64,000 bases of DNA from Strigamia acuminata (taxonomy: Eukaryota > Arthropoda > Chilopoda > Geophilomorpha > Linotaeniidae). The DNA is taken from positions 62,001 to 126,000 of the forward strand of contig CASHSZ010000010.1 of NCBI GenBank assembly GCA_949358305.1, read 5' to 3'. This document shows, piece after piece, positions 11,544 to 23,435 of this stretch. Every line of letters begins with the position of its first letter. The first letter of the stretch is position 1. The notes beneath the pieces are model-generated. The model searched no databases. It was not told the DNA's origin and saw only the letters and a program-made list of their open reading frames with translations. The position numbers were made by a program, and so were the translations under genes.

Positions 11544-12901
11544 TGTTTCTGGCAAGGTCGCAGGCGACAACCAGGCCAGAAGGAGGGGCGGCAATACTTG
11601 ACTGCTGCTTGGCTAAAATTGATACACAGAAGTTGGCCAAAGACTTGAAGAAATGCAAACACTGGACTTGAACTTGCTGCTTCACATGATGATCTGCCAC
11701 TGGTGAGTTCAAGGAGGAGGAAGGAGGATTTTTCTACTCACTGCACATTGCTTTCTGGTTGTATAGAGAAATGAGACTTGGAGAGAAATAAAAAGCAACC
11801 ATTTTATTCTCTAAATTCTTAACAAGACTACTACAATTGAATCACGAGGATATTACAAAGAAGTCACACTTTAACAATAATAAGAAACAACAAGTGTAAC
11901 TATCTCCACATTGTATAAGGACACTTGCACTTAAAGTTACAGAGGTCTCTAAGTGCTTGTAAAGAGAAATAAGTACTGCTGGCACAACAAAACTACCGTA
12001 GAAGTTAATAGTTGAAAACACATAAGCCTAACAGCAAGTATTTGACATTAAATGCAAAAGTATACATTAACAACAGTCTCTAACCACAATGCTCGTTGAG
12101 AACTAAATTATTCACTCTAAAACACACTGAACAACTCATAAAATAGAGAAAAGAATAAGTAAAGACATTTTAGACCAATGAGCTGGCAACTTTACAGTAA
12201 GTGCAGAAGTTAAGTTATAAATCAACACAGATAAATCTTAAACTTAACACTTTTACATTGCATAATAATTAAGTGATTAATTATTAATCAGAACCCACAA
12301 AAACTCTTTGGGATTAAACATTTTCTCCTCTCTTTACAGATACAAGTAGACCACTCCCACAGTAATGGCCGACAATGTAAACAGAGATCACTTGCAGGAA
12401 GATAGAAAGGCTTGAAATTAGCTCACTAGACAGGCTACACACAATCTAAGTTAACAAAACGCTTAATTGGTTAGTAATATACAGAAAACAAACAGAAATT
12501 GATTGAAACAGCTTAAAACTGATAATAACATACATTTCTCATTCTAGTACCCTTTTGCTGTCTGAGAGCATCATTACACCTTGTCACTACATTGACAATA
12601 GTGGACTGGAAACAGGAAAACACTTGGAAACATCAAAACATGCATAACACAGGTAAACAAGATAGAAAATAAATTCTAAGTGGATAAATAACTAATGTAA
12701 AAACTCTTTTCTTCCCAGATTTATCCGGTCAGATCAACCAGTACTGAGAAATTCACTCAAACTAACTCAAAGAAGACTTATATTCAAATAAGTGTCTAAT
12801 TAAATTCCCAATCTAAGATAAATATTAAAAACCCTTTTTAATAATTCCAGATGACTAATTTTTAAGACGTTTAGCAGCTTTCCTTTATGTTGCTAGCAAC
12901 A
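11544..12901 (-). repeat. Element A 5' LTR
   Basis: This is a 1358-bp copy of 6313-7670. On the minus strand it holds AATAAA at 11803-11808 and the GTGAGTAG box at 11734-11741. The outer end is TGCTAGCAACA at 12891-12901, followed by the ATTG duplication. The promoter must lie in the U3 part (the higher-coordinate side); I could not place a TATA box with confidence. Confidence 0.95.
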
Positions 12902-15900
12902 ATTGGTTGGATGTTTCTAAAACTTACATTGGAGCCTTCTACTAAGGTTTAAACACTATTTCTGAACATTCAGAGACATTGGTCTTGTGGTGTTTGTGCT
13001 AAGTCAACTGTGATGAGATCAAAAGTCTATTCTCCTAAATCAATGGTTGAATGTTTCTAAAACTTACATTGGAGCCTTCTACTAAGGTTTAAACACTATT
13101 TCTGAACATTCAGAGACATTGGTCTTGTGGTGTTTGTGCTAAGTCAACTGTGATGAGATCAAAAGTCTATTCTCCCAAATCATTGGTTGGATGTTTCTAA
13201 AACTTACATTGGAGCCTTCTACTAAGGTTTAAACACTATTTCTGAACATTCAGAGACATTGGTCTTGTGGTGTTTGTGCTAAGTCAACTGTGATTAGATC
13301 AAAAGTCTATTCTCCCAAATCATTGGTTGGATGTCTCTAAAACTTACATTGGAGCCTTCTACTAAGGTTTAAACACTATTTCTGAACATTCAGAGACATT
13401 GGTCTTGTGGTGTTTGTGCTAAGTCAACTGTGATGAGATCAAAAGTCTATTCTCCCAAATCATTGGTTGGATGTTTCTAAAATTTACATTGGAGCCTTCT
13501 ACTAAGGTTTAAACACTATTTCTGAACATTCAGAGACATTGGTCTTGTGGTGTTTGTGCTAAGTCAACTGTGATGAGATCAAAAGTCTATTCTCCTAAAT
13601 CAATGGTTGAATGTTTCTAAAACTTACATTGGAGCCTTCTACTAAGGTTTAAACACTATTTCTGAACATTCAGAGACATTGGACTTGTGGTGTTTGTGCT
13701 AAGTCAACTGTGATGAGATCAAAAGTCTATTCTCCCAAATCATTGGTTGGATGTTTCTAAAACTTACATTGGAGCCTTCTACTAAGGTTTAAACACTATT
13801 TCTGAACATTCAGAGACATTGGACTTGTGGTGTTTGTGCTAAGTCAACTGTGATGAGATCAAAAGTCTATTCTCCCAAATCATTGGTTGGATGTTTCTAA
13901 AACTTACATTGGAGCCTTCTACTAAGGTTTAAACACTAATTCTGAACATTCAGAGACATTGGTCTTGTGGTGTTTGTGCTAAGTCAACTGTGATTAGATC
14001 AAAAGTCTATTCTCCCAAATCATTGGTTGGATGTTTCTAAAACTTACATTGGAGCCTTCTACTAAGGTTTAAACACTATTTCTGAACATTCAGAGACATT
14101 GGTCTTGTGGTGTTTGTTCTAAGTCAACTGTGATGAGATCAAAAGTCTATTCTCCCAAATCATTGGTTGGATGTTTCTAAAACTTACATTGGAGCTTTCT
14201 ACTAAGGTTTAAACACTAATTCTGAACATTCAGAGACATTGGTCTTGTAGTGTTTGTGCTAAGTCAACTGTGATGAGATCAAAAGTCTATTCTCCCAAAT
14301 CATTGGTTGGATGTTTCTAAAACTTACATTGGAGCCTTCTACTAAGGTTTAAACACTAATTCTGAACATTCAGAGACATTGGTCTTGTGGTGTTTGTGCT
14401 AAGTCAACTGTGATTAGATCAAAAGTCTATTCTCCTAAATCATTGGTTGAATGTTTCTAAAACTTACATTGGAGCCTTCTACTAAGGTTTAAACACTATT
14501 TCTGAACATTCAGAGACATTGGTCTTGTGGTGTTTGTTCTAAGTCAACTGTGATGAGATCAAAAGTCTATTCTCCCAAATCATTGGTTGGATGTTTCTAA
14601 AACTTACATTGGAGCTTTCTACTAAGGTTTAAACACTAATTCTGAACATTCAGAGACATTGGTCTTGTGGTGTTTGTGCTAAGTCAACTGTGATGAGATC
14701 AAAAGTCTATTCTCTTAAATCATTGGTTGAATGTTTCTAAAACTTACATTGGAGCCTTCTACTAAGGTTTAAACACTATTTCTGAACATTCAGAGACATT
14801 GGACTTGTGGTGTTTGTGCTAAGTCAACTGTGATGAGATCAAAAGTCTATTCTCCCAAATCATTGGTTGGATGTTTCTAAAACTTACATTGGAGCCTTCT
14901 ACTAAGGTTTAAACACTAATTCTGAACATTCAGAGACATTGGTCTTGTGGTGTTTGTGCTAAGTCAACTGTGATTAGATCAAAAGTCTATTCTCCCAAAT
15001 CATTGGTTGGATGTTTCTAAAACTTACATTGGAGCCTTCTACTAAGGTTTAAACACTATTTCTGAACATTCAGAGACATTGGTCTTGTGGTGTTTGTTCT
15101 AAGTCAACTGTGATGAGATCAAAAGTCTATTCTCCCAAATCATTGGTTGGATGTTTCTAAAACTTACATTGGAGCTTTCTACTAAGGTTTAAACACTAAT
15201 TCTGAACATTCAGAGACATTGGTCTTGTGGTGTTTGTGCTAAGTCAACTGTGATGAGATCAAAAGTCTATTCTCCCAAATCATTGGTTGGATGTTTCTAA
15301 AACTTACATTGGAGCCTTCTACTAAGGTTTAAACACTAATTCTGAACATTCAGAGACATTGGTCTTGTGGTGTTTGTGCTAAGTCAACTGTGATTAGATC
15401 AAAAGTCTATTCTCCTAAATCATTGGTTGAATGTTTCTAAAACTTACATTGGAGCCTTCTACTAAGGTTTAAACACTATTTCTGAACATTCAGAGACATT
15501 GGTCTTGTGGTGTTTGTTCTAAGTCAACTGTGATGAGATCAAAAGTCTATTCTCCCAAATCATTGGTTGGATGTTTCTAAAACTTACATTGGAGCTTTCT
15601 ACTAAGGTTTAAACACTAATTCTGAACATTCAGAGACATTGGTCTTGTGGTGTTTGTGCTAAGTCAACTGTGATGAGATCAAAAGTCTATTCTCTTAAAT
15701 CATTGGTTGAATGTTTCTAAAACTTACATTGGAGCCTTCTACTAAGGTTTAAACACTATTTTTGAACATTCAGAGACATTGGTCTTGTGGTGTTTGTGCT
15801 AAGTCAACTGCAATGTGAAATGAACTCAAAATTTTTTTTTCAAAATTTATTGCTTGGGTGTTGCTAAAACTTATATTGAAGGCTTCTACTAAGGTTTAAA

Positions 15901-18900
15901 CACTATTTCTGAACATTCAGAGACATTGGACTTGTGGTGTTTGTGCTAAGTCAACTGTGATGAGATCAAAAGTCTATTCTCCCAAATCATTAATTGGATG
16001 TTTCTAAAACTTACATTGGAGCCTTCTACTAAGGTTTAAACACTATTTCTGAACATTCAGAGACATTGGTCTTGTGGTGTTTGTGCTAAGTCAACTGTGA
16101 TTAGATCAAAAGTCTATTCTCCCAAATCATTGGTTGGATGTTTCTAAAACTTACATTGGAGCCTTCTACTAAGGTTTAAACACTATTTCTGAACATTCAG
16201 AGACATTGGTCTTGTGGTGTTTGTGCTAAGTCAACTGTGATGAGATCAAAAGTCTATTCTCCCAAATCATTGGTTGGATGTTTCTAAAATTTACATTGGA
16301 GCCTTCTACTAAGGTTTAAACACTATTTCTGAACATTCAGAGACATTGGTCTTGTGGTGTTTGTGCTAAGTCAACTGTGATGAGATCAAAAGTCTATTCT
16401 CCTAAATCAATGGTTGAATGTTTCTAAAACTTACATTGGAGCCTTCTACTAAGGTTTAAACACTATTTCTGAACATTCAGAGACATTGGACTTGTGGTGT
16501 TTATGCTAAGTCAACTGTGATGAGATCAAAAGTCTATTCTTCCAAATCATTGGTTAGATGTTTCTAAAACTTACATTGGAGATTTCTACTAAGGTTTAAA
16601 CACTATTTCTGAACATTCAGAGACATTGGACTTGTGGTGTTTGTGCTAAGTCAACTGTGATGAGATCAAAAGTCTATTCTCCCAAATCATTGGTTGGATG
16701 TTTCTAAAACTTACATTGGAGCCTTCTACTAAGGTTTAAACACTATTTCTGAACATTCAGAGACATTGGTCTTGTGGCGTTTGTTCTAAGTCAACTGTGA
16801 TGAGATCAAAAGTCTATTCTCCCAAATCATTGGTTGGATGTTTCTAAAACTTACATTGGAGCCTTCTACTAAGGTTTAAACACTATTTCTGAACATTCAG
16901 AGACATTGGTCTTGTGGTGTCTGTTCTAAGTCAACTGTGATGAGATCAAAAATCTACTCTCCCAAATCATTGGTTGGATGTTTCTAAAACTTACATTGGA
17001 GCCTTCTACTAAGGTTTAAACACTATTTCTGAACATTCAGAGACATTGGTCTTGTGGTGTTTGTGCTAAGTCAACTGTGATGAGATCAAAAGTCTATTCT
17101 CCCAAATCATTGGTTGGATGTTTCTAAAACTTACATTGGAGCCTTCTACTAAGGTTTAAACACTATTTCTGAACATTCAGAGACATTGGTCTTGTGGTGT
17201 TTGTGCTAAGTCAACTGCGATGTGAAATGAACTCAAAATTTTTTTTTCAAAATTTATTGCTTGGGTGTTGCTAAAACTTATATTGAAGGCTTCTACTAAG
17301 GTTTAAACACTATTTCTGAACATTCAGAGACATTGGACTTGTGGTGTTTGTGCTAAGTCAACTGTGATGAGATCAAAAGTCTATTCTCCCAAATCATTGG
17401 TTGGATGTTTCTAAAACTTACATTAGAGCCTTCTACTAAGGTTTAAACACTAATTCTGAACATTCAGAGACATTGGTCTTGTGGTGTTTGTGCTAAGTCA
17501 ACTGTGATGAGATCAAAAGTCTATTCTCTTAAATCATTGGTTGAATGTTTCTAAAACTTACATTGGAGCCTTCTACTAAGGTTTAAACACTATTTCTGAA
17601 CATTCAGAGACATTGGTCTTGTGGTGTTTGTTCTAAGTCAACTGTGATGAGATCAAAAGTCTATTCTCCCAAATCATTGGTTGGATGTTTCTAAAACTTA
17701 CATTGGAGCCTTCTACTAAGGTTTAAACACTATTTCTGAACATTCAGAGACATTGGTCTTGTGGTGTTTGTGCTAAGTCAACTGTGATGAGATCAAAAGT
17801 CTATTCTCCTAAATCAATGGTTGAATGTTTCTAAAACTTACATTGGAGCCTTCTACTAAGGTTTAAACACTATTTCTGAACATTCAGAGACATTGGACTT
17901 GTGGTGTTTCTGCTAAGTCAACTGTGATGAGATCAAAAGTCTATTCTCCCAAATCATTGGTTGGATGTTTCTAAAACTTACATTGGAGCCTTCTACTAAG
18001 GTTTAAACACTATTTCTGAACATTCAGAGACATTGGTCTTGTGGTGTTTGTGCTAAGTCAACTGTGATGAGATCAAAAGTCTATTCTCCCAAATCATTGG
18101 TTGGATGTTTCTAAAACTTACATTGGAGCCTTCTACTAAGGTGTAAACACTATTTCTGAACATTCAGAGACATTGGTCTTGTGGTGTTTGTGCTAAGTCA
18201 ACTGTGATGAGATCAAAAGTCTATTCTCCCAAATCATTGGTTAGATGTTTCTAAAACTTACATTGGAGCCTTCTACTAAGGTTTAAACACTATTTCTGAA
18301 CATTCAGAGACATTGGTCTTGTGGTGTTTGTGCTAAGTCAACTGTGATGAGATCAAAAGTCTATTCTCCCAAATCATTGGTTGGATGTTTCTAAAACTTA
18401 CATTGGAGCCTTCTACTAAGGTTTAAACACTATTTCTGAACATTCAGAGACATTGGTCTTGTGGTGTTTGTGCTAAGTCAACTGTGATGAGATCAAAAGT
18501 CTATTCTCCTAAATCAATGGTTGAACGTTTCTAAAACTTACATTGGAGCCTTCTACTAAGGTTTAAACACTATTTCTGAACATTCAGAGACATTGGACTT
18601 GTGGTGTTTGTGCTAAGTCAACTGTGATGAGATCAAAAGTCTATTCTCCCAAATCATTGGTTGGATGTTTCTAAAACTTACATTGGAGCCTTCTACTAAG
18701 GTTTAAACACTATTTCTGAACATTCAGAGACATTGGTCTTGTGGTGTTTGTGCTAAGTCAACTGCGATGTGAAATGAACTCAAAATTTTTTTTTTAAAAT
18801 TTATTGCTTGGGTGTTGCTAAAACTTATATTGAAGGCTTCTACTAAGGTTTAAACACTATTTCTGAACATTCAGAGACATTGGACTTGTGGTGTTTGTGC

Positions 18901-21900
18901 TAAGTCAACTGTGATGAGATCAAAAGTCTATTCTCCCAAATCATTGGTTGGATGTTTCTAAAACTTACATTAGAGCCTTCTACTAAGGTTTAAACACTAA
19001 TTCTGAACATTCAGAGACATTGGTCTTGTGGTGTTTGTGCTAAGTCAACTGTGATGAGATCAAAAGTCTATTCTCCCAAATCATTGGTTGGATGTTTCTA
19101 AAACTTACATTGGAGCCTTCTACTAAGGTTTAAACACTATTTCTGAACATTCAGAGACATTGGTCTTGTGGTGTTTGTGCTAAGTCAACTGTGATGAGAT
19201 CAAAAGTCTATTCTCCTAAATCAATGGTTGAATGTTTCTAAAACTTACATTGGAGCCTTCTACTAAGGTTTAAACACTATTTCTGAACATTCAGAGACAT
19301 TGGACTTGTGGTGTTTCTGCTAAGTCAACTGTGATGAGATCAAAAGTCTATTCTCCCAAATCATTGGTTGGATGTTTCTAAAACTTACATTGGAGCCTTC
19401 TACTAAGGTTTAAACACTATTTCTGAACATTCAGAGACATTGGTCTTGTGGTGTTTGTGCTAAGTCAACTGTGATGAGATCAAAAGTCTATTCTCCCAAA
19501 TCATTGGTTGGATGTTTCTAAAACTTACATTGGAGCCTTCTACTAAGGTGTAAACACTATTTCTGAACATTCAGAGACATTGGTCTTGTGGTGTTTGTGC
19601 TAAGTCAACTGTGATGAGATCAAAAGTCTATTCTCCCAAATCATTGGTTAGATGTTTCTAAAACTTACATTGGAGCCTTCTACTAAGGTTTAAACACTAT
19701 TTCTGAACATTCAGAGACATTGGTCTTGTGGTGTTTGTGCTAAGTCAACTGTGATGAGATCAAAAGTCTATTCTCCCAAATCATTGGTTGGATGTTTCTA
19801 AAACTTACATTGGAGCCTTCTACTAAGGTTTAAACACTATTTCTGAACATTCAGAGACATTGGTCTTGTGGTGTTTGTGCTAAGTCAACTGTGATGAGAT
19901 CAAAAGTCTATTCTCCTAAATCAATGGTTGAACGTTTCTAAAACTTACATTGGAGCCTTCTACTAAGGTTTAAACACTATTTCTGAACATTCAGAGACAT
20001 TGGACTTGTGGTGTTTGTGCTAAGTCAACTGTGATGAGATCAAAAGTCTATTCTCCCAAATCATTGGTTGGATGTTTCTAAAACTTACATTGGAGCCTTC
20101 TACTAAGGTTTAAACACTATTTCTGAACATTCAGAGACATTGGTCTTGTGGTGTTTGTGCTAAGTCAACTGTGATGAGATCAAAAGTCTATTCTCCCAAA
20201 TCATTGGTTGGATGTTTCTAAAACTTACATTGGAGCCTTCTACTAAGGTGTAAACACTATTTCTGAACATTCAGAGACATTGGACTTGTGGTGTTTGTGC
20301 TAAGTCAACTGTGATGAGATCAAAAGTCTATTCTCCCAAATCATTGGTTGGATGTTTCTAAACCTTACATTGGAGCCTTCTACTAAGGTTTAAACACTAT
20401 TTCTGAACATTCAGAGACATTGGTGTTTGTGCTAAGTCAACTGCGATCTGAAAAGAGCTCAAAATTTTTTTTTCAAAATTTATTGCTTGGGTGTTGCTAA
20501 AACTTACATTTAAGGCTTCTACAAAGGTTTAAACACTTTTTATAAACATTCAGACACATTGGACTTGTGGTGTTTGTGCTAAGTCAACTGTGATGAGATC
20601 AAAAGTCTATTCTCCCAAATCATTGGTTGGATGTTTCTAAAACTTACATTGGAGCCTTCTACTAAGGTTTAAACACTATTTCTGAACATTCAGAGACATT
20701 GGTCTTGTGGTGTTTGTGCTAAGTCAACTGTGATGAGATCAAAAGTCTATTCTCCTAAATCAATGGTTGAATGTTTCTAAAACTTACATTGGAGCCTTCT
20801 ACTAAGGTTTAAACACTATTTCTGAACATTCAGAGACATTGGACTTGTGGTGTTTCTGCTAAGTCAACTGTGATGAGATCAAAAGTCTATTCTCCCAAAT
20901 CATTGGTTGGATGTTTCTAAAACTTACATTGGAGCCTTCTACTAAGGTTTAAACACTATTTCTGAACATTCAGAGACATTGGACTTGTGGTGTTTCTGCT
21001 AAGTCAACTGTGATGAGATCAAAAGTCTATTCTCCCAAATCATTGGTTGGATGTTTCTAAAACTTACATTGGAGCCTTCTACTAAGGTTTAAACACTATT
21101 TCTGAACATTCAGAGACATTGGACTTGTGGTGTTTCTGCTAAGTCAACTGTGATGAGATCAAAAGTCTATTCTCCTAAATCAATGGTTGAACGTTTCTAA
21201 AACTTACATTGGAGCCTTCTACTAAGGTTTAAACACTATTTCTGAACATTCAGAGACATTGGACTTGTGGTGTTTGTGCTAAGTCAACTGTGATGAGATC
21301 AAAAGTCTATTCTCCCAAATCATTGGTTGGATGTTTCTAAAACTTACATTGGAGCCTTCTACTAAGGTTTAAACACTATTTCTGAACATTCAGAGACATT
21401 GGTCTTGTGGTGTTTGTGCTAAGTCAACTGTGATGAGATCAAAAGTCTATTCTCCCAAATCATTGGTTGGATGTTTCTAAAACTTACATTGGAGCCTTCT
21501 ACTAAGGTGTAAACACTATTTCTGAACATTCAGAGACATTGGTCTTGTGGTGTTTGTGCTAAGTCAACTGTGATGAGATCAAAAGTCTATTCTCCTAAAT
21601 CAATGGTTGAACGTTTCTAAAACTTACATTGGAGCCTTCTACTAAGGTTTAAACACTATTTCTGAACATTCAGAGACATTGGACTTGTGGTGTTTGTGCT
21701 AAGTCAACTGTGATGAGATCAAAAGTCTATTCTCCCAAATCATTGGTTGGATGTTTCTAAAACTTACATTGGAGCCTTCTACTAAGGTTTAAACACTATT
21801 TCTGAACATTCAGAGACATTGGTCTTGTGGTGTTTGTGCTAAGTCAACTGTGATGAGATCAAAAGTCTATTCTCCCAAATCATTGGTTGGATGTTTCTAA

Positions 21901-22675
21901 AACTTACATTGGAGCCTTCTACTAAGGTGTAAACACTATTTCTGAACATTCAGAGACATTGGACTTGTGGTGTTTGTGCTAAGTCAACTGTGATGAGATC
22001 AAAAGTCTATTCTCCCAAATCATTGGTTGGATGTTTCTAAACCTTACATTGGAGCCTTCTACTAAGGTTTAAACACTATTTCTGAACATTCAGAGACATT
22101 GGTGTTTGTGCTAAGTCAACTGCGATCTGAAAAGAGCTCAAAATTTTTTTTTCAAAATTTATTGCTTGGGTGTTGCTAAAACTTACATTTAAGGCTTCTA
22201 CAAAGGTTTAAACACTTTTTATAAACATTCAGACACATTGGACTTGTGGTGTTTGTGCTAAGTCAACTGTGATGAGATCAAAAGTCTATTCTCCCAAATC
22301 ATTGGTTGGATGTTTCTAAAACTTACATTGGAGCCTTCTACTAAGGTTTAAACACTATTTCTGAACATTCAGAGACATTGGTCTTGTGGTGTTTGTGCTA
22401 AGTCAACTGTGATGAGATCAAAAGTCTATTCTCCTAAATCAATGGTTGAATGTTTCTAAAACTTACATTGGAGCCTTCTACTAAGGTTTAAACACTATTT
22501 CTGAACATTCAGAGACATTGGACTTGTGGTGTTTCTGCTAAGTCAACTGTGATGAGATCAAAAGTCTATTCTCCCAAATCATTGGTTGGATGTTTCTAAA
22601 ACTTACATTGGAGCCTTCTACTAAGGTTTAAACACTATTTCTGAACATTCAGAGACATTGGACTTGTGGTGTTTC
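12902..22675 (+). repeat. 140-bp satellite array, segment 2 (forward)
   Basis: About 70 monomers of the same satellite as segment 1, in the same orientation. The left part is rich in the variants TGATTAGATC, ACACTAATTC, TTTGTTCTAAG and GGAGCTTTCT. The divergent T-run monomer starts near 15808, 17216, 18762, 20441 and 22120, spaced about 1.4-1.68 kb. The 18762-20440 and 20441-22119 blocks have the same length (1679 bp). No genes are visible. Confidence 0.97.
13738..15697 (+). repeat. 7-monomer higher-order repeat, 980 bp, two units
   Basis: Units 13738-14717 and 14718-15697 share the same order of variants at a 980-bp spacing. TGATTAGATC falls in monomers 2 and 5, TTTGTTCTAAG in monomers 3 and 6, and GGAGCTTTCT in monomers 4 and 7. 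This differs in length and composition from the 1120-bp unit of segment 1, so homogenisation is local. Confidence 0.88.
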
Positions 22676-23435
22676 TGTTGCGAGCACGCGCAACATGGAT
22701 TTTTGCTATCGCAATAGCGGATTTGCTTTAATTGATCAATTATTTAAGTTTGTGTTTAGTTAAGAGTGCAGCTTAAGTTTTGGCTAAATGTTAAATGAAT
22801 TTCGTGTAGTTTGTGACGTGGGAGTTATGTTTTACCTGATTTAAGCTGTCTTTTTTTAGGTAATCTTGTATCTTTTCCTTGATTCTTTGGAGTTTTACTG
22901 CTTGGATTCGTCCAAAGAGTCGCTGCTGTTAGTTCCTAAGTTAGTTCGTTTATTTGAAACACTTTGTCTTAATGTATTACGGTTTTGTGCCTTTTGTAAT
23001 GATTTTATACTTGAAACTGTGTATTTTCTTGTATATGCTTTATCATTTTGTCACTAGAGGGACAATTCGCCTCTTGCGAATGATTGTTGCCACTCGTTGC
23101 TCTAATTGTTGTAGGTTGCGCAGCAACTACACTGTGACTGTTATGTAGATTTCTAGGGTTAAGATATGTAATTTTCTCCTCTCTTTTTCTGTGTATTTTG
23201 ATAGATGTTAACTTTACAATAAATTCGGTTTGTTCATGTGTTATTTAACACATTAGTGGTGAGTTCTTCCAGACACTTGTTAGGCCACTTTGCAGGGATT
23301 TCAAGCAGGATTTCTCCTGCTTTGCATCATCTTTTTTGGAGCTCATCACAAGTTTTAGTAAGTAGGTTTATTTGTTATAACCATTTCCGATTGTCTTCTA
23401 GAGTGCCACACGGCCACAAAGCACTGCTAGAAACA
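22676..23435 (+). repeat. Element B 5' LTR
   Basis: A 760-bp LTR starting TGTTGCGAGCACGCGCAACA, which can fold into a short hairpin, and ending GCTAGAAACA. AATAAA is at 23218-23223 and a GTGAGT at 23259-23264. It has the same length as 27842-28601 and no difference that I noticed. Confidence 0.94.

Larger units (their letters stand above)
6313..12901 (-). mobile_element. Element A: BEL/Pao-type LTR element carrying a thymidine kinase, no RT or integrase
   Basis: A 6.6-kb element with two 1358-bp LTRs (6313-7670 and 11544-12901) that start TG and end CA. It is flanked by a 4-bp ATTG duplication (6309-6312 and 12902-12905); removing the element restores the satellite string CAAATCATTGGTTGGATG. 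The coding strand is minus, so the right LTR is the 5' LTR. The internal part has a primer site, an 820-bp leader and one 1005-residue frame: Gag, zinc knuckles, protease-like region, linker and thymidine kinase. Reverse transcriptase, RNase H and integrase are missing, so it needs enzymes in trans. The LTRs look identical where I compared them, which suggests a recent insertion. Confidence 0.95.

Noticed and set aside
11094-11712. Small open frames in the leader and LTR of element A
   Set aside because: They overlap the primer site and LTR, and a copy recurs in the other LTR simply because the LTRs are identical; no domain is recognisable.
6309-12905. Element A as a processed host thymidine kinase gene copy landing by chance in an LTR element
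   Set aside because: The kinase is in one uninterrupted frame with Gag and protease and ends just before the 3' LTR signals, with no poly(A) tail or own target duplication, so it is an integral part of the element.
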